From Streptococcus parasanguinis (GTDB lineage Bacteria; Bacillota; Bacilli; Lactobacillales; Streptococcaceae): 23,464 nucleotides of DNA. The translations under genes and the position numbers were made by a program. Location: positions 1 to 23,464 of the forward strand of contig JAGZKI010000041.1 of NCBI GenBank assembly GCA_018365265.1, given 5' to 3'. Below, piece after piece: positions 6,160 to 13,078 of the stretch (its first letter is position 1; each line of letters begins with the position of its first letter). The notes beneath the pieces are model-generated. The model did no database searches. It was not told where the DNA came from and saw only the letters and a program-made list of their open reading frames with translations.

Positions 6160-7380
6160 CTATAGCAAATCCTCGATCAGGTCATCGACCTCATCTTTTT
6201 CTGCTTTTGGTGTGATCTCTGTTACGACGATACCCGCTACCGCACGCTCAACCAAAGCTTCCACATCCATCCGTTGCTCATACTGCTCCGCATTTTTGAG
6301 TTTTGGATTGGTCTTTGGACGATCCGGTGCAAAGATGGTACAACAATCTTCGAATGGCTGGATAGAGATTTCAAAGGTATCAATGGCTTGGGCAATATCG
6401 ATGATTTCCAACTTGTCCATGGTCACCACCGGACGGATAACCGGCGTATTGGTCACTGCATTGATGGCCTGCATACTCTCTAAGGTTTGGCTAGCCACTT
6501 GTCCCAAGCTTTCACCATTGATAATCACCAAACCACCGCGAACCTCGCGAATGCGGTCTGTAATGCGCATCATAAAGCGACGGGTCAAGGTCATGAGGTA
6601 AGCTTCTGGCGCTTTTTCCTTGATTTCCTCTTGGATCTCTGTGAAGGGCACCTCGATAAATTGGATATTGCCACCAAACTTGGTTAACTTCCGTGTTAAA
6701 TCATGGGCTTTTTTAAGAGCTCCTGGGCTGGTATAAGGTGGGCTAGCAAAGTGAACCGCCTCAATGTCCACACCCCGCTTCAAGGCGAGGTAGCCAGCTA
6801 CTGGAGAGTCGATCCCACCAGAAAGCATGAGCATGCCCTTGCCAGATGTACCAACAGGAAGGCCGCCTGCTCCCTTAATAGTTTCATAAGAAATATAGGC
6901 TGCTTCTTCTCGAATTTCAACTTGCAAGTTGATATCTGGTTTTTTCATCTGAGCTTGAATCGTTGGGAGCGCTTCAAAGACCGCACCTCCCAAGGTTTGG
7001 TTGAGCTCGCGACTATCGAGTTCAAAGGTATGGTCACTGCGCTTACTTGAGATTTTAAAGGTCAAGCCGTCCTTGTAAATCTCCTTCATGATCTCTTGCA
7101 CTGCCGCTTTCAAGGCTGGTACTGATTTTTCAATCTTGTAAACAGGTGAAAAATTTTGGATTCCAAAAACCTGCTTGAGGGATTCAGCTACTGGTTCATA
7201 ATCTGTCCCATGTAGATAAGCATGCGCCCGATCACGGTCCGCTGTCACTTTTACAGCTGGATAAATAGATAAAACATCTTGAATATTATTGCGAAGTTTA
7301 TTGATGAAACGCATGCGGTTCTTTCCTTTAGTAGAAAGCTCTCCATAGCGAATCATAATTTCTGAATAGGTTAAGGTCAT
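6160..7380 (-). CDS. thiI: tRNA 4-thiouridine sulfurtransferase ThiI
   Basis: ThiI adenylates U8 of tRNA and transfers sulfur to make 4-thiouridine; in some bacteria it also serves thiamine thiazole synthesis. The 406-aa product has an N-terminal ferredoxin-like part and THUMP domain (about residues 1-165), then a PP-loop ATPase domain with LSGGIDSP at 186-193. Two cysteines occur in FEDCCTIF (346-347). It lacks the C-terminal rhodanese domain of the E. coli enzyme, as is normal in streptococci, so sulfur must be relayed another way. The cysteine desulfurase encoded 18 nt upstream is the likely donor. AGAAGGAAA precedes the ATG. Confidence 0.96.
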   Translation of the reverse strand: MTLTYSEIMIRYGELSTKGKNRMRFINKLRNNIQDVLSIYPAVKVTADRDRAHAYLHGTDYEPVAESLKQVFGIQNFSPVYKIEKSVPALKAAVQEIMKEIYKDGLTFKISSKRSDHTFELDSRELNQTLGGAVFEALPTIQAQMKKPDINLQVEIREEAAYISYETIKGAGGLPVGTSGKGMLMLSGGIDSPVAGYLALKRGVDIEAVHFASPPYTSPGALKKAHDLTRKLTKFGGNIQFIEVPFTEIQEEIKEKAPEAYLMTLTRRFMMRITDRIREVRGGLVIINGESLGQVASQTLESMQAINAVTNTPVIRPVVTMDKLEIIDIAQAIDTFEISIQPFEDCCTIFAPDRPKTNPKLKNAEQYEQRMDVEALVERAVAGIVVTEITPKAEKDEVDDLIEDLL

Positions 7381-7398
7381 GTTGATTTCCTTCTAAAA

Positions 7399-8541
7399 TT
7401 AACGTACTTTTCGTGTTTGTTCGTAAATCAGTTTGAACTTGGTCAAGAATTGCTCTACTTGGCTCATGTCATTTTCAAGATCGAGACTCAAGCGAACAGC
7501 TGTCTGTGCAATGCTCTTGTCCACTCCCATGGCAATCAAGGTTCCAGCTGGCTTACCAGCTTTGGACGAGCAGGCACTGGTTGTCGAGATGTAAATATCA
7601 AACTCTTCAAAGGCATGGACCACTACTTCTCCACGAACTCCTTTGATCCCGAAAGTCAAGATGTGAGGCGCAAAGTGATCCTCACCAGAAAAGATGGTGA
7701 CATCTGGATAGTTGGCCAATTCTTTGCGGATGACTTCTTTCATCTGCTGGGTCTTGCTGGCAAAAGCTTCTTGGTTTTCCATGGCTAAGCGTAGGGCTTT
7801 TGCTGTTGCTGCGATACCTGCCACATTCTCAGTTGTCGAGCGCATTTCTTTTTCTTGACCACCTCCGGTTAAGAGAGGGGTGATCTTTTTACCTTCTTTG
7901 ATATAGACAAATCCAACTCCGCGAAGTCCATGGAATTTGTGACTAGAGAAGGTCGCAAAGTCCACGCGCTCTGGTAGATAAACTTCTGTTGCTACCTTTG
8001 CCAAAGCTTGAACCGCATCGACATGGAAACTAATAGTTGGGCGATCTTCCAGAAGAGCCGCGATGTCATGGATGGGCTGGATGGAGCCAATCTCATTGTT
8101 GACGGCCATGACAGAGACCAAGGTCGTATCCGGACGGAGAAGGTTAGCCAAGGCATCCACCTTGACAAAGCCACGCGCATCCACTGGAGCGTAACCCACT
8201 TCGAATCCCTGCGTCTTTAACCAAGCAGCCGATTCCTTGATGGCAGGATGCTCGATGTCAGAGACAATGATATGCTTGCCATAAGGAGCTTTCTCAAAGG
8301 CGACACCCTTGAGGATCCAGTTGTCCCCTTCTGTCCCACCAGACGTGAAGTAAATTTCCTCAGCTTTCTTGGCAATTAGCTCCGCAATTTGTTTCCGAGA
8401 AGCTTCCAAAATACGAGTAGCTTGACTACCAAGATTGTGCAAACTTGAAGGGTTGCCCCAGATCCGAGTCGCTACTTCTGTATAAGTTGCAAGGGCTTCT
8501 GGATAGGGTTTAGTCGTTGCTGAATTGTCAAAATAGATCAT
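7399..8541 (-). CDS. Cysteine desulfurase (IscS/NifS family)
   Basis: This is a PLP-dependent enzyme that strips sulfur from cysteine as a persulfide, probably for ThiI. The 380-aa product is class V aminotransferase-like: MIYFDNSATT at the start, FTSGGTEGDN at 65-73, HVDAVQA at 173-179, the PLP lysine Lys202 in SSHKFHG, and the catalytic cysteine Cys324 in STTSACSSKAG. It forms a two-gene unit with thiI. The start at 8539-8541 is fixed by an in-frame stop two codons upstream; the nearest Shine-Dalgarno (AGGA) is only about 1-2 nt from the ATG, which is unusually close. A promoter lies at 8580-8608. Confidence 0.95.
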   Translation of the reverse strand: MIYFDNSATTKPYPEALATYTEVATRIWGNPSSLHNLGSQATRILEASRKQIAELIAKKAEEIYFTSGGTEGDNWILKGVAFEKAPYGKHIIVSDIEHPAIKESAAWLKTQGFEVGYAPVDARGFVKVDALANLLRPDTTLVSVMAVNNEIGSIQPIHDIAALLEDRPTISFHVDAVQALAKVATEVYLPERVDFATFSSHKFHGLRGVGFVYIKEGKKITPLLTGGGQEKEMRSTTENVAGIAATAKALRLAMENQEAFASKTQQMKEVIRKELANYPDVTIFSGEDHFAPHILTFGIKGVRGEVVVHAFEEFDIYISTTSACSSKAGKPAGTLIAMGVDKSIAQTAVRLSLDLENDMSQVEQFLTKFKLIYEQTRKVR

Positions 8542-8579
8542 GTCCTACGCATCCATCACTTTCTTTTTACGTAACTTCT

Positions 8580-8608
8580 ATTTTATCATTTCTAACCGCT
8601 TGGGACAA
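8580..8608 (-). promoter_or_regulatory. Promoter of the cysteine desulfurase-thiI unit
   Basis: The minus strand shows TTGTCC (8603-8608), a 17-nt spacer and TAAAAT (8580-8585), about 40 nt before the ATG. It diverges from the plus-strand promoter at 8662-8690. Confidence 0.55.
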
Positions 8609-8661
8609 GGATTTGATAAAGAGAGATGTGGCAAAATCACTCTATAAAAATCAGTTCTTTT

Positions 8662-8690
8662 TAGACATTTTTCAGAAAATGACTTATAAT
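8662..8690 (+). promoter_or_regulatory. Promoter of the Ser/Thr-rich membrane protein gene
   Basis: TAGACA (8662-8667), a 17-nt spacer and a perfect TATAAT (8685-8690) lie about 40 nt before the gene. Confidence 0.75.
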
Positions 8691-8733
8691 AGGAAAGTGT
8701 TAAAAAACAATTTTTGATAGAAAGAGAATGAAC

Positions 8734-9168
8734 ATGTCACAATATTCAAGAAGTAACAAAAACCAAAAACCTGAGGAAAAAGCAGATACAAGACCATCTC
8801 GCGGTGAGAAAGTCAAACAAGGTTTGTCCGTATTTCAAACCGTTGTAGCTACGATTGCCAGTCTCTTAGGGATTATCGTCACTTCCTTTACCATTATGAG
8901 CCTGCTCAATAAAGACAATCAAAAAACAGAAGACAAACCATCTAGTAGCACCAGCGTCGTCGTGGTTCACGATAAGGGATCTGACTCAAGCGCTACCAAT
9001 ACAGATGCTAACACCAATACACAAACCAATTCAAGCAATACAGAAACAAGTTCACAAAAAGAAACCGATAGCTCATCCGCTACAGAATCTAGTTCGTCTG
9101 CCGCACAAGACCAAAGCTCCACAGCAACAGACAGTGGCGCAGATACAGCATCATCCGGAACCAACTAA
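8734..9168 (+). CDS. Membrane-anchored protein with long Ser/Thr-rich tail, unknown function
   Basis: The function is not known to me; similar short proteins are annotated as hypothetical in streptococci. The 144-aa product has a basic N-terminal cytoplasmic part (residues 1-30), one membrane segment at about 31-58 (VVATIASLLGIIVTSFTIM), and a C-terminal tail of about 85 residues made mostly of Ser, Thr, Ala, Asn, Gln, Asp and Glu. The tail should be outside the cell and disordered, and could cross or line the cell wall. There is no LPXTG or other sorting signal. ATG 8734 is preferred over 8728 because AAAGAGA is spaced correctly for it. It has its own promoter and a strong terminator and is the only plus-strand gene in the left 22 kb. 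Confidence 0.8.
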   Translation: MSQYSRSNKNQKPEEKADTRPSRGEKVKQGLSVFQTVVATIASLLGIIVTSFTIMSLLNKDNQKTEDKPSSSTSVVVVHDKGSDSSATNTDANTNTQTNSSNTETSSQKETDSSSATESSSSAAQDQSSTATDSGADTASSGTN

Positions 9169-9202
9169 AAAATCAGTAAGGACAACCTTACTGATTTTTT
9201 TT
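9167..9202 (+). terminator. Bidirectional terminator between the converging genes
   Basis: A perfect 15-bp stem (9167-9181 with 9186-9200) with an ACAA loop has A and T runs on both sides. It ends the plus-strand gene and can also end the minus-strand lipoprotein array that converges on it. Confidence 0.9.
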
Positions 9203-9397
9203 ATCTTTCGATTCCAGCTTTTTCTGACTTTTATAGAAAGCATCTATCTCATTGTCATACTCCCATTTGAGCTTTGAACGCTCTTCCTGGATTTGATCCA
9301 ATTGTTCAAATGGAAAGTTTTTGGGCCTATATCTGTAAGCTGATTCAGCTATTGAAGAATATAGATTGTCAAAACTGCTCAAATTCCAATTACTCAA
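9188..9397 (-). pseudogene. Truncated N-terminal remnant, possibly of a lipase-type secreted toxin
   Basis: A 69-codon reading begins at a TTG (9395-9397) that overlaps the stop region of the preceding lipoprotein gene. The translated start is SNWNLSSFDNLYSSIAESAY followed by RYRPKNFPFEQL. From memory this resembles the start of large streptococcal lipase-like proteins, but I cannot confirm it. The reading ends in a Lys-rich stretch inside the bidirectional terminator, far too short for an enzyme. There is no ribosome binding site of its own. I read it as the leftover 5' end of a gene whose body was deleted; a small genuine translationally coupled protein is the alternative. Its position directly after an immunity-like lipoprotein suits a lost toxin. 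Confidence 0.45.
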
Positions 9398-9830
9398 ATA
9401 ATCTACCCCCTATTCCAATGTCAGATCCTATATACATCTCATCTAGATTCAATGTATTGTCATCATTAATTGGAATATCTACTCTCCAACCCGATTCTTC
9501 AATATGATTTATACGTCCATAAACATTCATATAATATTCAGGAGTTGTCAGTCCACCATCACCCCATTGTGTCTGATCCCAATCAATCTGAACGGATTCA
9601 ACTTTTGAATTTTGTGCTTTGACTAAATCAATAACCTTCTGTTCGTGTTCTTTTAGGTAGTCTAGTTGCTTTTTCTTTATAGTTTCTTCATCTTCCTTTA
9701 GGGCTTTCGTAGATGAAGAAACATTCGTTTTATCTTGCTTGGTATCATCTTTCCGCTTCACGGTACATCCTCCTATACTTAGGAGCGCTACAATTGAAGC
9801 AACTATTATCATGATTTTTCGACTTTTCAT
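9390..9830 (-). CDS. Tandem lipoprotein paralog 1 (DUF1433/TilA-like candidate)
   Basis: This is a 146-aa predicted lipoprotein whose lipobox is SIGGC, with Cys22 as the anchor. A Lys/Ser linker follows, then a charged helix (about residues 45-75, with YLKEHEQKVIDLVKAQN), the strand VESVQIDWDQT, and a core DGGLTTPEYYMNVYGRINHI. AGGAGG lies just upstream of ATG 9828-9830; an earlier in-frame ATG would overlap it. The region from YLKEHEQ to the C-terminus is nearly identical at DNA level to paralog 2, which marks recent duplication or gene conversion. The layout (helix, SxxxDW strand, T-P, G-x-I-N) resembles DUF1433 immunity lipoproteins, an inference. It is the last gene of the array. Confidence 0.85.
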   Translation of the reverse strand: MKSRKIMIIVASIVALLSIGGCTVKRKDDTKQDKTNVSSSTKALKEDEETIKKKQLDYLKEHEQKVIDLVKAQNSKVESVQIDWDQTQWGDGGLTTPEYYMNVYGRINHIEESGWRVDIPINDDNTLNLDEMYIGSDIGIGGRLFE

Positions 9831-9896
9831 GAGTCCTCCTATCATTCTGTACAGATTATTCTCTATAATTGGAAACTGGATAAATGTTATTCCGAT

Positions 9897-9924
9897 ATTC
9901 TAGCATTTATAGTTTGAAAAACAA
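9897..9924 (-). promoter_or_regulatory. Possible internal promoter before lipoprotein paralog 1
   Basis: The minus strand has TTGTTT (9919-9924), a 16-nt spacer and TAGAAT (9897-9902). It is weak, but the 253-nt gap before this gene makes a separate start plausible. Confidence 0.3.
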
Positions 9925-10037
9925 GCTATCACACTAGATCGAGCTTTTTAAAACATGAGTTAATGATTTCTTTACCTTTAATCATCAAAATTTTAAATTA
10001 AAGAACTATGAGGTAAGTGACAATTTGCACTATTGTT

Positions 10038-10091
10038 CTATTTCAAACTCATAGGACATTTTTTCCCATCCTTTAAATGCCAATTACTCAA
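10038..10091 (-). pseudogene. Short SNW-type remnant after paralog 2
   Basis: A 17-codon reading from TTG 10089-10091 gives LSNWHLKDGKKCPMSLK, then a stop. Its first residues match the SNW start of the remnant after paralog 1, and it begins at the same place relative to the preceding stop codon (GAG TAA TTGG). It looks like the trace of a lost downstream gene, or the junction may simply have been copied with the lipoprotein gene. The rest of the gap (9846-10037) shows no coding sequence I can recognise. Confidence 0.35.
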
Positions 10092-10527
10092 GTAATCTTC
10101 CCCCTATTCTAATGTCGGATCCTAGATACATCTCATCTAGATTCAATGTATTGTCCTCATTAATTGGGATATCTACTCCCCAACCCGATTCTTCAATATT
10201 ATTTATACGTCCATAAACATTCATATAATATTCGGGAGTTGTAAGCCCACCATCACTCCATTGTGTCTGATCCCAATCAATCTGAACGGATTCAACTTTT
10301 GAATTTTGTGCTTTGACTAAATCAATAACCTTCTGTTCGTGTTCTTTTAGGTAGTCCAGTTGTTCTTTTTTTATGTCTCCTTCTGGTTTTTGTACGACTT
10401 TCTTTGAAGATGGGGTCGTTATCTTTTGTTCGGGTCTTTTGGTCAGGGGCATGATTTTTCCTCCAAGAAAAACCAGTCCTAGGATCGGTAACAAAATAAT
10501 CAAAAATAGTTCCATTTGTCTCTTCAT
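10084..10527 (-). CDS. Membrane-anchored paralog 2 (mosaic of paralogs 8 and 1)
   Basis: This 147-aa protein has an N-terminal membrane segment, MKRQMELFLIILLPILGLVF, with no lipobox cysteine, so it should stay as a signal-anchored protein rather than a lipoprotein. The N-terminal third is nearly identical in DNA to paralog 8 (13350-13522), and the remainder is nearly identical to paralog 1 (9390-9680). The switch falls around 10365-10385. It ends IGGRLLE, like paralog 1. GGAGGG precedes the ATG. Between it and paralog 3 lies a degenerate fragment of another copy. Confidence 0.85.
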   Translation of the reverse strand: MKRQMELFLIILLPILGLVFLGGKIMPLTKRPEQKITTPSSKKVVQKPEGDIKKEQLDYLKEHEQKVIDLVKAQNSKVESVQIDWDQTQWSDGGLTTPEYYMNVYGRINNIEESGWGVDIPINEDNTLNLDEMYLGSDIRIGGRLLE

Positions 10528-10573
10528 TCAATTCCCTCCAATCTACACACTTTTAATTGATCCATCAACTTAT

Positions 10574-10681
10574 TTATTCGAAAATTCTTCCACCTATCAT
10601 TTCTGGATCTATTATGGACTCATAGCTCAAATATTTTTTGAATCCTTTCCTCTTAATAGGTAGAATGATCTGTCGATTTAA
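10574..10681 (-). pseudogene. C-terminal fragment of a ninth paralog
   Basis: Directly after the stop codon of paralog 3, and in the same frame, 35 codons read LNRQIILPIKRKGFKKYLSY, then ESIIDPEMIGGRIFE and stop. This aligns with the last part of paralog 1 (WRVDIPI ... IGGRLFE). It has no start codon, signal peptide or ribosome binding site. The simplest reading is a deletion that fused the end of paralog 3 to the tail of a lost copy. Confidence 0.7.
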
Positions 10682-11107
10682 TTAAGGAAAATTCGAACCA
10701 GAAATTGAATCAATTGAAATTGGATTCTCAACATTTGGTTTTGGGACAATAAAAAATAAATAACCATTGAGTTCCTTATCATTTGCCCCATAGACCTTTA
10801 AACGAATGTCAAACCCAGATTCCGTAAAAGAACCACTATCTCCTACTTTCACGCTATCCCAATCATACTTGACTCGAACAACTTCTGGATCATTCGACTT
10901 TATGTAATCCGTAATTTCGGACTCATGTTTTTTTAAAAAGTCGACTTGCCTTTGAGTAACAGTTGCTGTATCTTCTTTAGTGGAGGAAGAAACATTAATT
11001 TTATCTTGTTTCATCTGTTCTTTTGGTTTTACAGTACAGCCTGTGATGATGAGCAATGCGACACATAAAGCAAGTAAATTGAAAATCATTTTTTCTTGTC
11101 TCTTCAT
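10682..11107 (-). CDS. Tandem lipoprotein paralog 3 (divergent)
   Basis: This 141-aa predicted lipoprotein has lipobox IITGC and Cys24. It has the shared helix (FLKKHESEITDYIKSNDPEV), then VRVKYDWDSVKVGDSG in place of the usual VQIDW, and a core FTESGFDIRLKVYGAND that lacks the G-T-P-Q-G-G motif. The C-terminus (ISIDSISGSNFP) is closest to paralog 6 (PKIDSIGSDS). AAGGAGG precedes the ATG, 34 nt after paralog 4. Its function is unknown; the family inference for the array applies. Confidence 0.85.
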   Translation of the reverse strand: MKRQEKMIFNLLALCVALLIITGCTVKPKEQMKQDKINVSSSTKEDTATVTQRQVDFLKKHESEITDYIKSNDPEVVRVKYDWDSVKVGDSGSFTESGFDIRLKVYGANDKELNGYLFFIVPKPNVENPISIDSISGSNFP

Positions 11108-11141
11108 AAATCCTCCTTACAGGCTTTGAATCTTCCAGTTC

Positions 11142-11585
11142 TTACTCAATATAATCACCCTTAATACTAATATTATAGCCCATACTGAAAGTCATCTTTT
11201 GATCAGAATCAAATATAACATCCACCCTCCATCCTGAATCTTCTAGCTGATTGACGGTACCAAAAATTTCTATGACCTCATCTCCACCTTGTGGTGTCCC
11301 ATTTCCACCATCAATCCATTGCGTTTCGTCCCAATAAATCTGAACAGATTCAACCTTTGAACTCTTCGATTTCACAAAATTGACTATTTCTTTCTCGTGC
11401 TCTTTGAGATAAGCGAGCCGTTTTTGTTTGATCACTTCTATATCTTCATCTTCTTTGGTGGAGGAAGTGGTGACAGTTTTTGCTTGTTTCGTATGAGCTT
11501 TTTGTTTTACAGTACAGCCTCCAATGCTTGTAAAAATAAGCATTAAAGCTATTACCTTAAGTGCACATTTCATTTTACTTTTCAT
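11142..11585 (-). CDS. Tandem lipoprotein paralog 4
   Basis: This 147-aa predicted lipoprotein has lipobox SIGGC and Cys24. The Thr/Ser linker KTVTTSSTKEDED is shared with paralog 5. The helix YLKEHEKEIVNFVKSKSSK is followed by VESVQIYWDETQWIDGGNGT and PQGGDEVIEIFGTVNQ. Here the Asp of the common IDW triplet is Tyr. The C-terminal strand ends IKGDYIE. AGGAGG precedes the ATG, 30 nt after paralog 5, so it should be co-transcribed. Confidence 0.87.
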   Translation of the reverse strand: MKSKMKCALKVIALMLIFTSIGGCTVKQKAHTKQAKTVTTSSTKEDEDIEVIKQKRLAYLKEHEKEIVNFVKSKSSKVESVQIYWDETQWIDGGNGTPQGGDEVIEIFGTVNQLEDSGWRVDVIFDSDQKMTFSMGYNISIKGDYIE

Positions 11586-11615
11586 TTTCCTCCTAACACT
11601 AATACTTCTATTTAC

Positions 11616-12077
11616 TTAGGAAAAAATTTTCCAGCCACCATTTTCCTCGATATAAATATCATTTAGCATCCCCATTTTTTTGATAGTTGGTATGCTATTT
11701 TGATCTTCTAGGTAAAAATCAACGGAGAATTTTGTGTTTTTTAATTGATTAATTTGACCAGAAATAGATAAATTGTATCCACCACCCTGAGGTGTTCCAT
11801 TCCCAGACTCTTCAATTACCATATTATTCCAATCAATCTGGACGGATTCGATTTTCGGACTTTGAGCTTTCACAAAATCAACAATTTCTTTTTCATGTTC
11901 TTTCAAATAGGCGAGCTGTTTTTGTTTAATGGCTTTTTTATCTTCTTTGGTTGATGAAGACGTGACAGTTTGCGCTTGTCTGCTCTTTTCACGTTCTTGC
12001 TTCACACATCCTACTAGACATCCAATTGTTAAAATGAAAGCAAGTGCAATCATCAGATTGTTTATTTGTTTTTTCAT
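11616..12077 (-). CDS. Tandem lipoprotein paralog 5
   Basis: This predicted lipoprotein is 153 aa from ATG 12075-12077, with lipobox CLVGC and Cys24. The core runs YLKEHEKEIVDFVKAQSPK, IESVQIDWNNM, GNGTPQGGGYNLSISGQINQ. The start is uncertain. The ATG before MKKQINN has no clear ribosome binding site, while an in-frame ATG at 12138-12140 overlaps the stop of paralog 6 as ATGA but would place 21 extra residues before the signal peptide. Either start may be used by translational coupling. The C-terminus, with EENGGWKIFS, differs from its neighbours. Confidence 0.82.
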   Translation of the reverse strand: MKKQINNLMIALAFILTIGCLVGCVKQEREKSRQAQTVTSSSTKEDKKAIKQKQLAYLKEHEKEIVDFVKAQSPKIESVQIDWNNMVIEESGNGTPQGGGYNLSISGQINQLKNTKFSVDFYLEDQNSIPTIKKMGMLNDIYIEENGGWKIFS

Positions 12078-12136
12078 AATTTTATTTCGTTTAAAAGCGA
12101 TTCCTCTATTGCATCTCTCATAGTCTAACGGACGGA

Positions 12137-12574
12137 TCATTTCTTTTCTACCCGATACAAACTATCAGAACCAATTGAATCTATTTTAGGCATCTTATTT
12201 TCGTCTAACGTAAAATTCAGGCTAAAATTTGTTAGATCACTTCCATTGGCATAACCATAAACTAATAGTATTTCGTCACCTCCCTGAGGTGTTCCATTAC
12301 CTCCTACAACTGTTTTAATACTGTCCCAGTCATAAGACACCTGATGAATATTGGCATTATGTGCTTTCACATAGGCTGTCATTTCTTGCTCGTGTTCTTT
12401 CAGATAGGCGAGCTGTTTTTGTTTAATGACTTCTTTATCTTCTTTGGTTGATGAAGAAGCGATGTGATTTATTGGTTTTGTCTGTTCTTTTGGATTTCCA
12501 ACACACCCTCCAAGGCTTAAAAATCCAGCAATGGCAACAACTGTTACCATGATTTGTCTTGTTTGTAATTTCAT
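12137..12574 (-). CDS. Tandem lipoprotein paralog 6
   Basis: This 145-aa predicted lipoprotein has lipobox SLGGC and Cys24. Its helix is YLKEHEQEMTAYVKAHNAN, followed by IHQVSYDWDSIKTVVGGNGT and PQGGDEILLVYGYANGSD. The C-terminal strand is PKIDSIGSDSLYRVEKK. AAGGAAAAG precedes the ATG, 18 nt after paralog 7, and the stop overlaps the possible first start of paralog 5. Together with paralog 3 it forms a subgroup with a YDWDS strand. Confidence 0.87.
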   Translation of the reverse strand: MKLQTRQIMVTVVAIAGFLSLGGCVGNPKEQTKPINHIASSSTKEDKEVIKQKQLAYLKEHEQEMTAYVKAHNANIHQVSYDWDSIKTVVGGNGTPQGGDEILLVYGYANGSDLTNFSLNFTLDENKMPKIDSIGSDSLYRVEKK

Positions 12575-12592
12575 AGCTTTTCCTTATCCAAA

Positions 12593-13030
12593 TTACTCAA
12601 ATACTTCTCCCCCAACACCAAAACCATTGCTTAACATCATAGTTTTTAGATCAGGCATTTCATTATGAATCTCAATTGTGACATTCCAACCAGAATTTTC
12701 AATATGATTAAAGCCACCATACAACTCGATGATCTCGCCACCTTTTTGAGGAGTTCCGTTGCCTGCTTCGCCCCATCGAATATCACTCCAATTAACCTGA
12801 ACGGATGCTATTTTTGAATTTTTTGACTTCACAAAATCAACAATTTCTTTTTCATTTTCTTTCAAATAGGCAATTTGTTTTTGCTTCGTCGCTTCTTTAT
12901 CTTCCTTGGTTGTCGAAGGGGTTGCAATGTGTGCTGGTTTCGTTTGCTCTTTTGATTTTATGGTACATCCTCCTATACTTGCAAGGAGAGCTAAGGTAGT
13001 GATTAATTTAAACGCCGTTTGTTTTATCAT
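12593..13030 (-). CDS. Tandem lipoprotein paralog 7
   Basis: This 145-aa predicted lipoprotein has lipobox SIGGC and Cys22. The core is YLKENEKEIVDFVKSKNSK, IASVQVNWSDIRWGEAGNGT, PQKGGEIIELYGGFNHIENS. It ends GVGGEVFE, like the GGRLFE end of paralog 1, and its stop is followed by the same TTTGAGTAATT junction. AGAAAGA precedes the ATG; the gene is 48 nt after paralog 8. Confidence 0.87.
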   Translation of the reverse strand: MIKQTAFKLITTLALLASIGGCTIKSKEQTKPAHIATPSTTKEDKEATKQKQIAYLKENEKEIVDFVKSKNSKIASVQVNWSDIRWGEAGNGTPQKGGEIIELYGGFNHIENSGWNVTIEIHNEMPDLKTMMLSNGFGVGGEVFE

Positions 13031-13078
13031 GTGCTATCTTTCTCTAAACCAATTTTTTTCAAAATGCATTGTACTTAC

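Noticed and set aside
10373..10663. 96-codon plus-strand reading in the array
   Set aside because: It is antisense to paralog 2 and the pseudogene fragment, has no ribosome binding site, and a similar antisense reading appears opposite paralog 8, so it is a shadow of the duplicated anchor sequence.
11616..12140. Long form of paralog 5 starting at ATG 12138-12140
   Set aside because: It places 21 residues, including a cysteine and several basic residues, before a normal lipoprotein signal peptide; kept only as an alternative because of the ATGA overlap.
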